This document shows, one piece after another, positions 12,543 to 25,700 of a stretch of DNA of 64,000 bases. The position numbers and the translations under genes are program-made. How positions within the stretch are numbered: the first letter of the stretch is position 1; every line of letters begins with the position of its first letter. The DNA is from Phoenix dactylifera (Eukaryota > Streptophyta > Magnoliopsida > Arecales > Arecaceae): the NCBI RefSeq assembly GCF_009389715.1, contig NC_052397.1:18114129-18178128 (forward strand), read 5' to 3'. The notes under the pieces are model-generated. The model searched no databases and was not told the origin of the DNA. It saw nothing but the letters and a program-made list of their open reading frames with translations.

Positions 12543-14101
12543 AATTCTCTGTAAATGTTCGTGTTGATGGCTGTTTTTCTTCTCTTTTTTTTATGTATTT
12601 TTTCTAGGCCTTTAATTGTAGGAAACAGTCATGCATGTATGCGTGCCAAAATGTTGTGTCCAATTTCACCCAGGCATCGAATCCTTGAAGAAGGATTGTT
12701 GGGTGCTTGTGAAATTGAGTTGGGCTTTTTCCGAAGGTCGAGCCCAAGCAAAGAAGAGGAAAATCTGACGCTGGTGGGGAACTGGTGGTGTTGCAAAATT
12801 GAGAGATGTGAAGGAAAGAAAGCTTAGCGTATTATTGTCCCCCAGTGTCATTGTTTCTCCTGAAGCTGGTTGAATTTTTAGTCTTTTTTGTGTAAGAGCT
12901 TCCAGTGGTATGATGGATCGGATATCTTGTTGAAGAATAAACTGTGTTGAGAGAATTTTAATGAGGGAAAGGAGATGAAATGAGTTGGAAGGTGGCTACG
13001 TTCGCTGGTGGTAAGTAATTAGCTGAGATTGTATTGAATCAGCTCTGGTTCTGCTTGTGTGAGCAATTGCAATACTCCATAGCTAAGAATTTGTCATGCT
13101 ATACAAGGAAAGAAGCATGGTTCCGGAGTAAACCTGAGGAGGCTCTGTTTTGCTGGACTTGGGCCTCAACTGCATGATCATATGGGATATTTGTCATCTT
13201 TTTACATGGCTAGTGCTTGGTTGTAGACTCACAGGTTCGTAAAATGCTTTCTCAATCTACTCGTTTCGAACTACACCCGAAAAATGGAAAAGATACGGCC
13301 ATTGGCGTACGTAGGCTGACATGGTCTTTCTCGATTTCCACTGTGCCAACGAGACAGGTGTAGCTCGGCTCCGGAGCGTGGGTAAGATTATTATTTACCA
13401 AGTTAAATGGTTGAGGTTAAACCGAGTGGTCAAGTGTCTGGCCAACTTTGCCCTTTAAAGGTGATCTTTTATTCGCCATGCAGCTCACTGTTGCATTGAG
13501 TTGTCTGGTTGGAAGCTTGCTCGAGAAACTTGTGTAGCTCACTGTTGAATTGAATTGTCTCGTTGAAAACTTGTTCAAGGAACTCGTAAATAAACAAGTT
13601 GGTTGCAAAGTCTCGAGGAAACCGCCATGAATAATTAATTCATTCTGCTCTTTTACCGGTCATGCCTCTTTGCGTGAACGTTGCTCAACTTCTTTGTGTG
13701 AAGGAAATAAATAATAAAATTAAAATAGAAGTATTAATTGGAGAAGAATTAGCCCTAGCGCATGCCATGGACTGTACTGAAAAATATGTAAATATATAAA
13801 ATACCATCGCCACATACAACCAGTCAACCAGTGTGTAATACCGTCATAAGTAACGAGACGTTACAAGATTAATTTTTTTAAAAAAATTACCAAAAAAAGA
13901 AAAAAACAAAAACATCAGAAGCAAGCGCATGTGATGAAACCAGAGCAAACAAGGAAGTGAAGTGAAAAAACAAAGGCCTTCCACAAGTCACGGGCTATTC
14001 TTTTAGCATCACACCGTCATCGCGAGTGTTTTTTTTTTCTTTTGGTATATTTCTATATTTCAATCCATTATCTAAAGACTGAAAAACATCTAAATCGTCG
14101 A
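12543..14101. other. 3' flank of the metallopeptidase gene and intergenic DNA
   Basis: The first few hundred bases are probably 3' UTR; aataaa-like signals are present (for example gaataaac near 12934). A diverged ~54-bp tandem pair lies at about 13482-13590 (two versions of agctcactgttg followed by ttgtct). The rest is AT-rich with no recognisable coding. It lies between two convergent genes. Confidence 0.5.
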
Positions 14102-14982
14102 TTAATCATCGGCCTCGGGGCAGAAGGTGATGAGGTAGCCGTCGGCGGCGGAGCAGGTGAATGTGGATGTGGCGTCGTCGTAGGCGTAGCTGTAGGCGGC
14201 GGGGCACGCCGCCTTGAAGAGCTGGGAGTAGCGCGTGGGCCCGCAGGTGTTCGGGGACCCGTGATCCCCCGTGCAGCAGTACTCGGGCCCCCCGAACGCC
14301 TCGCACGCACTCCGGCACGCCACCGTCTCCCCTGCCGCCCCCGCCACCCGCAGCTCCGCCGGGCACCGCCCGTTGAGATCCGCCACGCACCCCGCGTATT
14401 GGCAGCCGCTCGACGCCGGCGTCGGCCGCAGCCCCATCCCCACGTTGTACCCGTCCACCAGGCTCACGTCGTAGAAATCCTTGGTGGCGCCATTACCGCC
14501 GCCGGCGAGGGTGAATTCTGCGAGCGTGACAGGGGGGGCGCCGCCGCCGGAGCAGCGGAGGGCACCGCCGCAGTCGCCGGTGGCGCAGGATCCGGATACG
14601 CCCGAGGGGGGGAAGACGCAGGCGGTGCGAGCCCAGAATCGGCCGGACCAGCCGGGCGGGGCGGTGAGGGAGACGGCGGAGTTGGGTGGCAGCTCGAAGC
14701 CCCCACCGCCGAGCACGGCTGCGCCGTTGCCGGACAATGTGCCCGGCCACACCGTGTAGGGGCACTTGTTCTGGAGGGTGAACACCGTCGCTACCGCCTC
14801 CCTCCTCTCGGATGCCCATAATGCCCCTGCCATTAATTTAATTAATAAATTAATTGGACACTTATGGTGGGGAAGCAAATCAGAAATGCAATTGGAGAGT
14901 CAGAGAGAGAGCGAGAGAGAGAGAGGAACTTACCTACGATGAAGAAGAAAAAGAAGAGGCGGCCCCGGAGAGGAGTCTCCAT
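14102..14982 (-). CDS. Thaumatin-like protein (PR-5 family), secreted, 257 aa
   Basis: Exon 1 is 14982-14934 (starts METPLRGRLFFFFFIV) and exon 2 is 14826-14102; the 107-bp GT-AG intron falls inside the signal peptide, and phases close to 774 nt. An open frame beginning at 14878 exists but uses intron sequence. The mature protein probably begins near T30 (TVFTLQNKCPYTVWPG). It has the 16 cysteines of long thaumatin-like proteins, the signature-like GSCATGDC, the YCCTGDHGSPNTC segment, and the C-terminal SYAYDDATSTFTC. The family is apoplastic, some members bind or cleave beta-1,3-glucans and respond to pathogens or osmotic stress; the role of this one is inferred only. The gene is strikingly GC-rich against its AT-rich neighbours, as is typical of many monocot genes. 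Confidence 0.95.
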
Positions 14983-17900
14983 GATGAGCGCTACTTAACT
15001 CTGATTCAGAGGGAGGGAAGGGGAGAGAATTGTGGGGTCGTTACTCGGTGCTAACTAGATCAGATAGGCCTCGGATGCACGTATATATGGTCACGATTAC
15101 GCTTGGAAGCACGCAATGCAAGTGCTCACGTATATATGGGCCTAATTTGCGAGCTCGAATTGAGTAATTGGGCTTGAATAATGCCGGCTGATTCGTGCAA
15201 GTTAGGGTTACCTTTGCATGTGAGCAATATAGTATCGAGTATCCGAGCAAGGCTAATTCATGCAAGTAACACCACTGCTCTCATCCAAACCAAGTGGTAC
15301 CAATACTATATATATCGTTTGATTTTTATATGAATCATTCCCTTTGTGGGCGAACTCAAGTGCAATTTGATGAGGGAATACGATCGAATTTAGTTAAGTC
15401 TGGTTATCAGAGATTTCAATTATCAAGTCATGTGATCCAATTGCTAGTTACCGGTCATCATTGGGAAGGAAGCCTTTTCTCGACCAATGTGGAAGAGATT
15501 GTTGTCTTCATTAGCTGTACCATGCTTGCTGCCGGAGACGAAAGACCATTCCGTCTTTTGTCTTGGTCCGACAGCATGCTCTCTACTGGGAACTGAGTTG
15601 GCGTAATGATTCGTGTATTTTCTCCGAGGACTTTATCTGAAGGGAAGTTTTCATTTAGGTAAAGAGGATTTTAATTGCCATTGCCATGCATGCAGTAAGC
15701 CAGATAGATGGATGGCGTCGTCAAGTTAGTCCAGAACGGGAGTTCATGCATGCATGTTCACGCGCACCCTGACCACCTACCTCTACGTGTGAATTGCTGA
15801 GTCTCTGGCCACTTCGGTTCATGAATTCCTTGCAGGTCCTGACTCCATGCATCATTTCTTCCTCTCTCTTTTTTGTTTCCTTTCCCACAATTCTCTCCCC
15901 CCCTCACTTTTTTGCACTTGGAAAAGATTCAGGCTCTGACGACATCCACGCGGCGTTGCATGCATGAAGGCTCGGAGTGGGAGACGGTTGAGCGCCACGC
16001 CAGCATCGTGGCCCCTACTATAGCGCTCGCATCCATTTCGTGATCTTTAGAAACTTTTCTTCCCAAATAGCCAATTGAAAGCTGCCTCCCATTTTCTTCG
16101 GAAAATAATAACAATAATAAAACCAATACTGGTGGTACGTGAACGTAAGCTGGCTAAAAGCTGCAGCAGTGACGGTCTTTTAGCTGCCATATTTACCTAG
16201 GCATTTAATTCGAACATGCAAGCTTAGCCATAGTTGGCCTGAAGTTTCTTCGAACTGCATAAAACCACATTAAACTACACCTGCTTGGATTGAATAATCC
16301 GAACGAACAAACGCACGCTAGCTTGAACCAACCACCCGTGCTGAACTCGCATCAAATCACCCTTGATGAAAACTTTCAACAAATCCTCTGGGAATTTGAA
16401 TGCGGCTGCTTCTCGAGGGTGGAAATCTTTCAAGAAATCCTCTGTACGAATTGTTAGCGGCCGCACAACTTCAACCCATATTTAATTCTCCAAAGGAGAT
16501 TGGTTTTGAAAAGGAGTTGTTTCTCTGTTGGTCTATCAAAATCTGTCAATAGTGCGAGCTGTAGAAATTTTCCATATTATCCCGTCACCAGGTCTTCGGC
16601 AGCTCCCTTTATCTATTATGCTTTGATTTGGTCGCCTGGTTTTTGATTCAGGTGCCTGTTGATGCATGCAGTTTAGGCACCCATCACGCTTGTACCTACC
16701 AGTGGAACCTAATTAGGTGACCGCTCACCTGCCTGCGTTTGCTATGCCTTTCTTCGAGTGATGGCATCTGCTCCCTGCTTCACCAAACAAAGGTTTTCCT
16801 CCCCTGGTAATGGTGATTAAGATGCATCTTTTTATTCGTCTTGTCAGAATTAAACTTTATAAAACCATTCTTGGGCTGGATTAATTGATGTTTGGTTGGA
16901 ATAAAAAGCTCCGGAACAACTACTTGTTCTGGTTACGATGTATCCATCTAACCGCTGAAAAAAGCAGCACTCGGCAAAACAAAGGCTCCCGCACTTTTAA
17001 GGTAAGCATATAAAATTAAGACAAGTTAGAAGACAAGGTGGTTGACTTTAGCCGTCACGAGTGGCGAGTTTGCATTTAGGATTGGTTGATCAGAACGGTT
17101 AACAAGAAATTGATCAAACATGAATCAAAAAGTCACCGACATTGGCAACCAATATAGAACATGAAATGCAAACATCCGAGCCTCGGATGCTATATTCTAG
17201 ATGCAAGCTGATAGATCCATGAATCGCGTGCAGGCAATTGAGATCACCCTAAGCTCCCTTTTGCTGCATTTAGAGTAGCAGCCAAAAATATCTGCATCTT
17301 GTAGCCTTATCATCTTACTTTAATAATAATAATAAAAGTATTACAATATGATCATAATCTTATTATAATATTTCTTATATGATATTATAACAATTATAAT
17401 AACACCGCATAGTAATATAATAATATTATATATAGTTATAATATAATATAATACAATAATTATTATAAGAAGATAAACAAGCATAATAATTATTATCGAA
17501 ATAATATGATATTAGTTATTACAATATAACTATTAGAAATTTCCCTAAATAATAAATAAAATAATATTATATTTACACGAACCGATCCTAGATTATAATA
17601 TTCATTATATTATACATTAATATAGTACTATATTATTATATTTTATATTAAGAACAATATAATGTTACTATAATATATGATTTTAATAGTTATTATAGTA
17701 TGAAATAAATTGTATCACCCTAACCGCTACAGCTCCAGCGATCAACCCCATTATCACCCTTCTCAAAGATTGGACTCGATGCCTGTAACGGGAAAGCTGC
17801 CTCTGAGATACAAGCTGGTACATTCCCTCCCATGTCTTGTTTTTTTTCTTCTCTCCGCTTAAACTTCTATTGAACTTCTGATTTCATTTGCCCAATGAAA

Positions 17901-19500
17901 CCGGGATGGTCTCCCTTTTCTCCAAGAGATGGAGATAGAGAGCCAGAGAGAGGAAGCCATCAGATCATGTTTATTTAAATATCATTATTATAATCAATCT
18001 GAACATATATTAAGCACTTATATTATGTCATAAGTTTGTTAGTCCTCCCTCACCAGAATCTGGTACCACTCTCCCGGATTATGGGATTCCGTATCATGGT
18101 ATTCGTTGTCATCCTTAAATAAATACTAAATGGGATCTCACCCAAAAATTAAAGAAATACTTGATGAGAGAATATGGAGGCTGGAGTCCATTTGCCATCA
18201 ATTAATATAAAGACCAGAGAATAGGAGTTGGTATGCAAGTTTGCGAGGCGGCTGACCTATACTGAGGGCAGCTCTTGGGGTAGATTTCAAACTTTTCTTC
18301 GTATTCATGAGACATTTACAATCATCCACGCTTCAGATTGCTGGAAGTTAATGCTATGAAAAAAAAAGTCTCTCTCAAGTTCAAGATTGATACCTTAAAT
18401 ACCAAGCAGATTATATGAAAATCGATTAAGTTGATGCAATCAGAATTAATTATGTCTGGAGACACAAGACTCATTTACCTTGAATCTTGATGCCATTTTT
18501 TTTCTCAAGCTGCTGAACAACAGCCTCTTGCAGCATGGACATTTTGGAGCGGTTAGCTACATTCTAACTAAAGACCTCATGCATTTGTAGAGTACTCAAG
18601 TCTTCAACATCAAATACAATGAATTCTGGCCAGCATCCTTCTTTTTTTTTTTTTTTTGAGGAGGATTCTGGCTTGTGTCACTCAGACACCTACATATTTC
18701 AGGTTCTAAACCAGACAATGACGAAAAGGTTGCTGAGGGAGAAGATTTACACATTTTTTGGCTGAAACCGTAAACTAAAAGGTTTTTGTGGAATATATCA
18801 GGTCAACATGATGTTCAGTCTAGCTTACACTGATAATTATCATGTTACGGTACGTATTATTGTGCTGTATCAACTTAATCTAGAAAGAATTGGATGTTAA
18901 CTTGTGTTAGCTTCTGGATGTGATGGCATTTCACTCACAGTAATAACTATCGTCGAGCATGTCAAACACAGCATGGAATGTACTATTTGCTTAGAAGAGT
19001 TATTCTTTCCTTATGCAACATCTAGTTCATAAAGAAACTGAAATTAGTCTATGAAAAGAACATAAATTTCCTATGCATGTGGCTATCAAGGCTTGTCCAT
19101 CTAACAGCAGCCGTGCATGATAATACTTCACAAATGTCATATCTATTCTGCGATCTAAAAAATGCATGCACAGGCATATTCAATATTCCCTCATGAGCGG
19201 CAACACTCTAGGCCATACCTCAAGGAAAACCTCAACGTATTTCTTTGTTGAAAAAACACAAACAAAGATAATTTTAACCACAAGAACAAGGTTCTCAGGT
19301 ATTTGTGTTTAGAATTCCTGCAACATCTCTTGGCTAACAAAATTTTTGAAAAAGGTTACTCCACAATGATACAGTCTACAAATTTGGTGCTGGAACATAA
19401 TAATGCTAGTAACAAAAAGAAACTACTTCACCAACCTAGTAGCACAGAAATAACAATTTTCAGTTGAAACACAAATAATCACAAAGTTACATGATCTGAT
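14983..19500. other. Intergenic, thaumatin-gene promoter side and LPAT 3' side
   Basis: Directly above the thaumatin start lie its 5' leader and promoter on the minus strand. I found no further gene: the longest open frame (15294-15596) has no recognisable domain. The interval includes the AT-rich repeat at 17310-17720, poly-T runs near 18642-18657, and probable 3' UTR of the acyltransferase close to 19500. Confidence 0.5.
17310..17720. repeat. TAA/TA-rich low-complexity block
   Basis: About 400 bp made almost entirely of A and T in taataa, attata and ataata words, sharply bounded by ordinary sequence. There is no consistent period by eye. It could be a degenerate microsatellite or a matrix-attachment-type region. 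Confidence 0.7.
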
Positions 19501-22500
19501 CTAGCATGTTTTCTTGCCACAGAACAAGCCCTTCACAGAACCTAATACTGGTTGTGGTTGTATACCAAAGTAGGTTACAAATGAAAGTAAAGTAAAGCTT
19601 AATGATGCATAAATTTTGAACAGAACAGATGAGAAAAGTGTAAGGTATATGAATATGCTAGTCAAAGTAATTACCACAAAACATTTCACCAGGCATGTTG
19701 GTGTTGATAGATCTCCTTCAGTTCCTTGGTGAGGAAAATACCCTAGAGAGAGAAAATCGGAGAGTTGTTGGTCCTTGAGCCTGAACCTCTCTATCAACCA
19801 TGCGGCTACCTCATTTTCAGATGCTGGGATTTCATGAGGCAGGATGCGTTGGACATGTATATGGACTTCAGAAGGATCCACACCAAACACATTGTCAATA
19901 AAAAGCGGACAACGGTGTTTGTAACCAATGGTGATATCGTAAACTGCATAGGATCAACAGGTAGAGATGTCATCATATGTGGATCAAAGAGAGGGAGGGG
20001 ATCAAGAGCAGTCCAAAGATAAAAAATGTGGTTTTCCATTGTTGACAATGAAACAGCTAATTTTCATCACTGACCACAGAAATATAAAAAAGGTTTAAAT
20101 ACATGTCCTTTCTTAAACAAAGATTAAAAAATAAAATATTTTCAGAGAAGACTAGAAGAAGGTCATATGAAGAATAGAACATCTCAAAAAAGCGAAGTAC
20201 TAGGTCCAACATCAAGCAATGAGGGGTTGCTTCTGCAATGAAAAGTCTTAAAGATATCACAACTCAAGGATGTGATGAGTCTTCTCACTAAGTGATAAGA
20301 TATGAAGAATTGACTGAAGCTTCACATAATGCATAATATTTAGCACCATATTGGCTCCAAAACAAAGCGTTGCATATCAGAAGCCATTCTCAAGTAACAT
20401 TAGTTATTTGAAAGGAGTGATAACTCTTCTTGGGTATTTTTAGTGACTCTCTCAAGTAAGAATTGCTCCAAAAGCAACAGAAACTGTTAGGCAATGTATT
20501 AACTTATAGCATCAGCAACGTTTTAGCCCTAACTAACAGTTCACGTGAGAATTTATCCAAGTATAGTCAGACTACAAATATAATGAAGCCGGAGAAAATG
20601 TGAATAGGGAGCGTTCGAGGAAGCACATACTGAACTCTTACTATTATAATAGGCTTGATACACTTGATAGATTTAAGATCTTCCTAAGCATAGTAAGAGG
20701 CTGTATGCATTTAATGGGGGAATAGGTAGCCAATGACATAATGGATAAGCATGGATTATGTTCTCACCTATTAAATGCCTGAGAACGTACAGAAACTTAT
20801 GATTCAGCTACAAGTCCAGTGCATAGTCATTTGCTGAGATTGTACTATGCAGCCTCAAGAACCTATGAATGTAAGTGTAGGTGGACCACAAGTTACTCAT
20901 CGATTTAATAGAAAGAGAAGAAAAAGGGAGTGGGCAATTTAGTCTTTCCAAAGTTTTGTATTCCTTATGTCCAAAGGCAAGGATATCAAGGCCAGCACAT
21001 GAGTTACAATCATAACCAAATTTCAAAGATACCAGGCCAGTCACCCCCGACAAAAAGATCTTCAACAATCAATCAACTGAAACAAGACTAATTGCCAATC
21101 ATTATGACTATATCATATCTGCAAAATAATTGAAGCGGCCTTCAATAAGCAGAAATATGAGAAGCACTTGCTCACTTAGAATTTGACAACATATTGCTAC
21201 ATGCATTTGGTACCAAACACATAGGAACAGGTACCTTGTACAGAAAAGGACAAAGAAAAAGGAAAACAGCACTCTTCATCAAGAAACCTAACGATGGATA
21301 AAAGAACTCCACCTATAGAGTTCTAGGTAATGGGACTATTAGTTAGAACTTCGATTCATGTAACATATCGCAAATTTGTAACTCTTTATCTACATCAAGA
21401 AATGTTGTAACATTTTTTTCGCTTTTTTTTTTTTTTGGGTGGGGGGGGGGGAGTGGAGGTGGGGTGTGGAGAGTACCTCTATAAGTCAGATATAAGATGC
21501 AGGAGAACCAGAACGGAAAAGTGTAGGTAAGGTGAATTATCTCACAGGTTTAGGAGTTCTAATGCTAAAAATTCATGGTTTCTGCTCTATGGGACAGGAC
21601 TATTATTGACTAGTTTTAAAGAGAAAAATAAAGAAACTCGTAACACATTTAGGAAGGGAGCAAGATTAATGATTCTTGTGGAATTTAGAGCTCGACACAT
21701 CAACATTAAGAAAGAAATTTGAATTTTATAACACGAATAAAGTAAAAGCACACCATGGAGGAACTCAAAAGGATTATCAATGCAGTCATTAACAATAGCA
21801 AGACTTTATAGTTGAGGGTGAATGCTTTATAACTGACTACTGATATCCTGAAAAGGACCATAAGGTTTATATTTTACGAAAATAGTGTCAATTAATAGAA
21901 GATAAATGAGGGTGAATGCTTGAAGTTCGAAAATCAAATCTTGGTTGAGCCAAAACTAAGTATACGGAGTGTATAGATAATATGACCACTAGACCTTAAT
22001 GGAAGATAAATGAGATTGAATCCTACAACAACCTTGCTCAAAAAAAAAAAGGGAGAGAGAGTAAACCTGAGTTTGATGAAGGCATGCATGAGGGATTTTT
22101 TTTGGTATAATACCAGAAGGCTGTTTGGGCATCAAATCTGTGTGCATGAGCATGACTGTGTACGTGTAAGTGCATGTGCATGCATTTGCAAAGAAAAGCC
22201 AAGGGGTTGAAGAAACAAGGTTGAAATGATGCAAAACCAATTAAAATTATACAAGTTTTATTCAATGAAGGCAGGAACAGGCCACGACGATGCATATGGG
22301 TGTACAATATGACAGCTTGTACATGAATAAATGTGCATATATTTAGAAGTTAGAGCACAAGAATGACATTGCCAATTCAAATGCTGCAGTGAGCCAAGAC
22401 AAAGACATCACATTCTGCATGAAAGAGGAAATTAGGAATGGAAAGAAACAACCTACCTGCATCTAAGGAGTTCCTGAGAGCTTCCAAACAAGAATTGAAA

Positions 22501-23515
22501 CCCTTTGTTTTGGGAAGAAGCACATTTCTGAGGATTGGTAAGCCATTCTCAGCTGCAAACTGCTGGCTTTTGATGCACTTCTGTTCACTGGGATAGGAAA
22601 ACAATTAGAGGTTGTATAAATAGAAGCTGGTAGATGGTATCACATAGATGTTGTAATTTATTAGTTCAGATGTTGACTGAGCAATTAAAATTGTTGGTTA
22701 CAATAAATGGAGGAATAGCTTGTTTCTTCTTTTAATTTAATATTTCTCATAGTTAACACCCTTCAGAAAATGTATAAGAACTAAATACCTAGAAGGACAA
22801 TCAGTTTATTCGTCAAGAAAAGTACTAAAAAACACTTGTTGCATTTCTGCAACCAAGGGATGATAGAAGAAATAGAAAGGAGATATTACGTATAGTCAGT
22901 GCCCTCTGGAAAAACTGCAAGCCAGAGTGGATCTTGGGGATCTTTGAAAGCTGAAAGCCTTTTCCACATGATTGCTTCATCAACTTCCCACTTTCTCTCT
23001 ACTGGAATGAACTCTAAAATGTGAAATCCCCAGCTAAATATAGGCAATTTCATCAGACTGCTCTTAAGAATATACTTGATATATCCCAAGCGACCCTTTC
23101 TCAATGCAAGATCCCACAAATACATCCAATCAACTTCAGTTCTGTGGTTAGCAAAAAGCAATACTCGCTCCTTTTCAGGAACACTTTCACCAGAAAAAAC
23201 TACCTTTGTCTTATTAATTTTCTCGAACAGAAAAGGCCACAAAGATAGCCATGTTCCAAATAGAATGGAGGTTGCCTTCCTGCTGTAATGTACACTAAAA
23301 AGACGCAATAAAAGAGCAGTCACAGGGGCCCAATATATTAACATCATAAACGCAGTTGAAAGTAATATCACCAAACATAGAACACCCCTGAATACCCTCA
23401 ATGGAGTTAAACGGCAGCGTTTTGGTCGATTTTTTGAATTCAGAGGCTCACAAGCCTCCATCTGCTTCCGGTTTCCAATCAAATATTTGCCTTCATTAGA
23501 AGTAGAACCATTCAT
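19501..23515 (-). CDS. 1-acyl-sn-glycerol-3-phosphate acyltransferase, LPAT4/5-like, 399 aa
   Basis: Coding exons: 23515-22890, 22587-22457, 19943-19501; junctions are GT-AG and total 1200 nt. The protein has a hydrophobic segment at ~41-75, the acyltransferase block I motif NHRTEVD (123-129, the HX4D catalytic pair H124/D129) and block III FPEGTD (202-207). The later conserved stretch [14 protein letters not shown] is split by the last intron. Two hydrophobic spans occur at about 338-380. The family transfers an acyl chain from acyl-CoA to lysophosphatidate to make phosphatidate at the ER. The subclass resembles plant LPAT4/5 rather than the seed-specific LPAT2 type; substrate preference is not readable from the sequence. 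The last intron, 2.5 kb, holds a short SINE-like insert. A 3' splice site just above the ATG (ttttag|ctgttcaag on the minus strand) points to an intron in the 5' leader. Confidence 0.93.
21898..22014 (-). mobile_element. Short tRNA-like (SINE head) insertion with 13-bp direct repeats
   Basis: GAAGATAAATGAG occurs at 21898-21910 and again at 22002-22014, bracketing a 91-bp insert. Read on the minus strand the insert begins with ggtctagtggtc (A-box-like) and has a ttcgaac core (B-box-like) near its other end, as in tRNA-derived SINE heads. There is no A-rich tail inside the repeats. It lies in the last intron of the acyltransferase gene. Confidence 0.5.
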
Positions 23516-25700
23516 CTTGAACAGCTAAAATTCAGGTGACAATAACACTCCCTGTATGTGATTACTTGTGCCGCTTAATCTGATGGTTGTGCTACATTAC
23601 TTGTGCCATAACAACACTAAAAGTACCTGCAGAATGCAAATCTGGAAAATCTTTTGCCCTGCATAAAATCAAGAGGGAGGGGAGGATATAAGCACCCTAC
23701 TTCTATTTTGAACATCACAAATAACCACACATGCAAAAATAAGGCTATACCAGCGGATAATTATATATATATAAAAGAAGAAGAACTCAGGATAAATTTA
23801 AAAACAGTAGCTAAACCAACTTGATATATAGTTTATGAAGATAATTTGATCCTTTAGAAGAAAGGTAAAGAAATGCGACAAGTTTAAAGTTTTGACATAG
23901 GTCACAATACATGCCGATTACATTAAGGAAATATGCCCAACATCTGGTAATATTTTGTTACCAGAAAAATATCTCAGCCAACATTTGGATAAGCAGGCGT
24001 GAGATTTAAGGAACAAAAAATTACAAATAGACGGACAATGTAGGGCTATGTAAGTATCATCAAGTAATTGCTACTTGATATTAAGTAAATTGGCACAAAC
24101 ATTGTTCATACATGGGAGATACCTCAGCTTATGATGAACACAAAACAACTGTTGAGTATACTTTAGTAAAAACTTATTTGTGCAGAATTCATTATAAAAA
24201 GAAATATATTCAGCGGCTTGGGTGGACCAACTACAAGTTCATTAAAACCTTTTATAAACTTTCTCCATTTCTTGTAAATCAAGCAATCAACTATGGTAAC
24301 ACAACAAAACATTGACTTCTACCTAAATCCAATGGCATCTATTATAACGCGACCAAACGAGAGTAAAACTCATAACCTAAGCAAGAAGAGAAACAAGGGA
24401 GACACAATATAACCAAAAAGTACATAATCAGCACACTGTTGACGTGATGGAGATATTTTAGATTCTTACAATCAACTCTTGTCCCAGAAATGTCATTGGA
24501 CTGAAAAAGGCAAATACAAATCCCTACACTTAATGAATTATATGTTTTGTTGACGAACGGAAAAGATCGAATCATGGAAAAATCCCAACTTAAGGAGGCT
24601 TTCTCCCTTGGCCTCCTCCTTCATAAAATCCAGCGAAGTTAGTGTGCGCGCGCGCGTATAGAATGATTGAAACATCTATGAGAAAAATCTAATTAGAGTG
24701 TATAATTTTCAGATGAAGATCGATAATATAGGTATCAAATTAAAAAAATAATTTCAACCATGCATCTTTGAAACCTGCATGATTTTCGGAAGTTAGCTAT
24801 CATCAAGTAGGCCAAGGTCCATAAAAACATCTTGCATGAGTCATGAGAAGAGTCTTAACATGGGTAATGGTAAAATATTGAATGAGAAGGATGAATGCCT
24901 CACGCATGCTGCACCAAAAGCTAATAGTTTGGATTTGATGTTTCACAGGCTTTCACATTCAAGAAATTTGAAATTGGACTAGTAAGAATTTCCAACAAAT
25001 CATCAACTTAAAAATAGTTGAATCTTTACAACCCAGCCTCTGATCTCATCTTCAAACATTATACCCTTTTAAAACAATGCAAATGCTTTCGTCTTCCAGT
25101 ACTTAAAGTACAATCAGCTTGAAAGAAGAATTGGCTCCCTATGTTAACTTATGCATCGTTTTAAGCAAAGATTTTGCCGGAGAAACAGATCTTTAAAAAT
25201 AGAGAACGAAAGGAGAAAGAAAGTCGATGGATTTACAGGCAGTTCGAGTACCTAAACCTAGTCTGTTTGCTTGCATGCAGGTAGTAAATTCGTTTGCATA
25301 AATAAATAGAGAACGAATCTATACCGAATCAAACAGGAAAAAACAAGGCTATAAAAACATAACAATAATAGCTGGATTCATAAGTAGTAAAACAAAGAAT
25401 TAACACAGAGAATTAGAGTAAATCGTCGGCCGGAGAAGGAGAAATCCGTCGATCTCTGAAGAAAGGTGGGTGATCAAGGGGCAGATGATAGGTAATAGGG
25501 TGGGCTCGCGAATGGTGATTGAAAGGAGAGAGGCAAAGAGGGATTTAGTTTTCGAATTGGGATCGGTGGCGGATGCGATGAGAGAGGGACGAACCTCGGG
25601 GGAGAGGGAGAGAAAGGCCGGAGATCTGGTCGGGATCGGAGGTCCGAGGCAGCAGCAGCAGCAGCGACAGCGCACCTCAGAAGGCCTTGGAGATAAAAAA
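23516..25700 (-). other. 5' leader region of the LPAT gene: probable UTR intron and first exon
   Basis: The stretch above the LPAT start codon has no other gene. The GC-rich segment at about 25430-25700, with a (GCT)n run near 25650-25667 and pyrimidine-rich minus-strand sequence, looks like a non-coding first exon; the ~1.9 kb between it and the acceptor near 23528 would be a leader intron. The donor was not fixed. A short gtgtgcgcgcgcgcgta run lies near 24640. Confidence 0.4.

Noticed and set aside
14042-14821. 259-codon plus-strand frame
   Set aside because: Antisense shadow of the GC-rich thaumatin-like gene; Ala/Gly/Arg-rich with no domain.
15294-15596. 100-codon frame upstream of the thaumatin gene
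   Set aside because: No recognisable domain or splice continuation; in promoter-like intergenic DNA.
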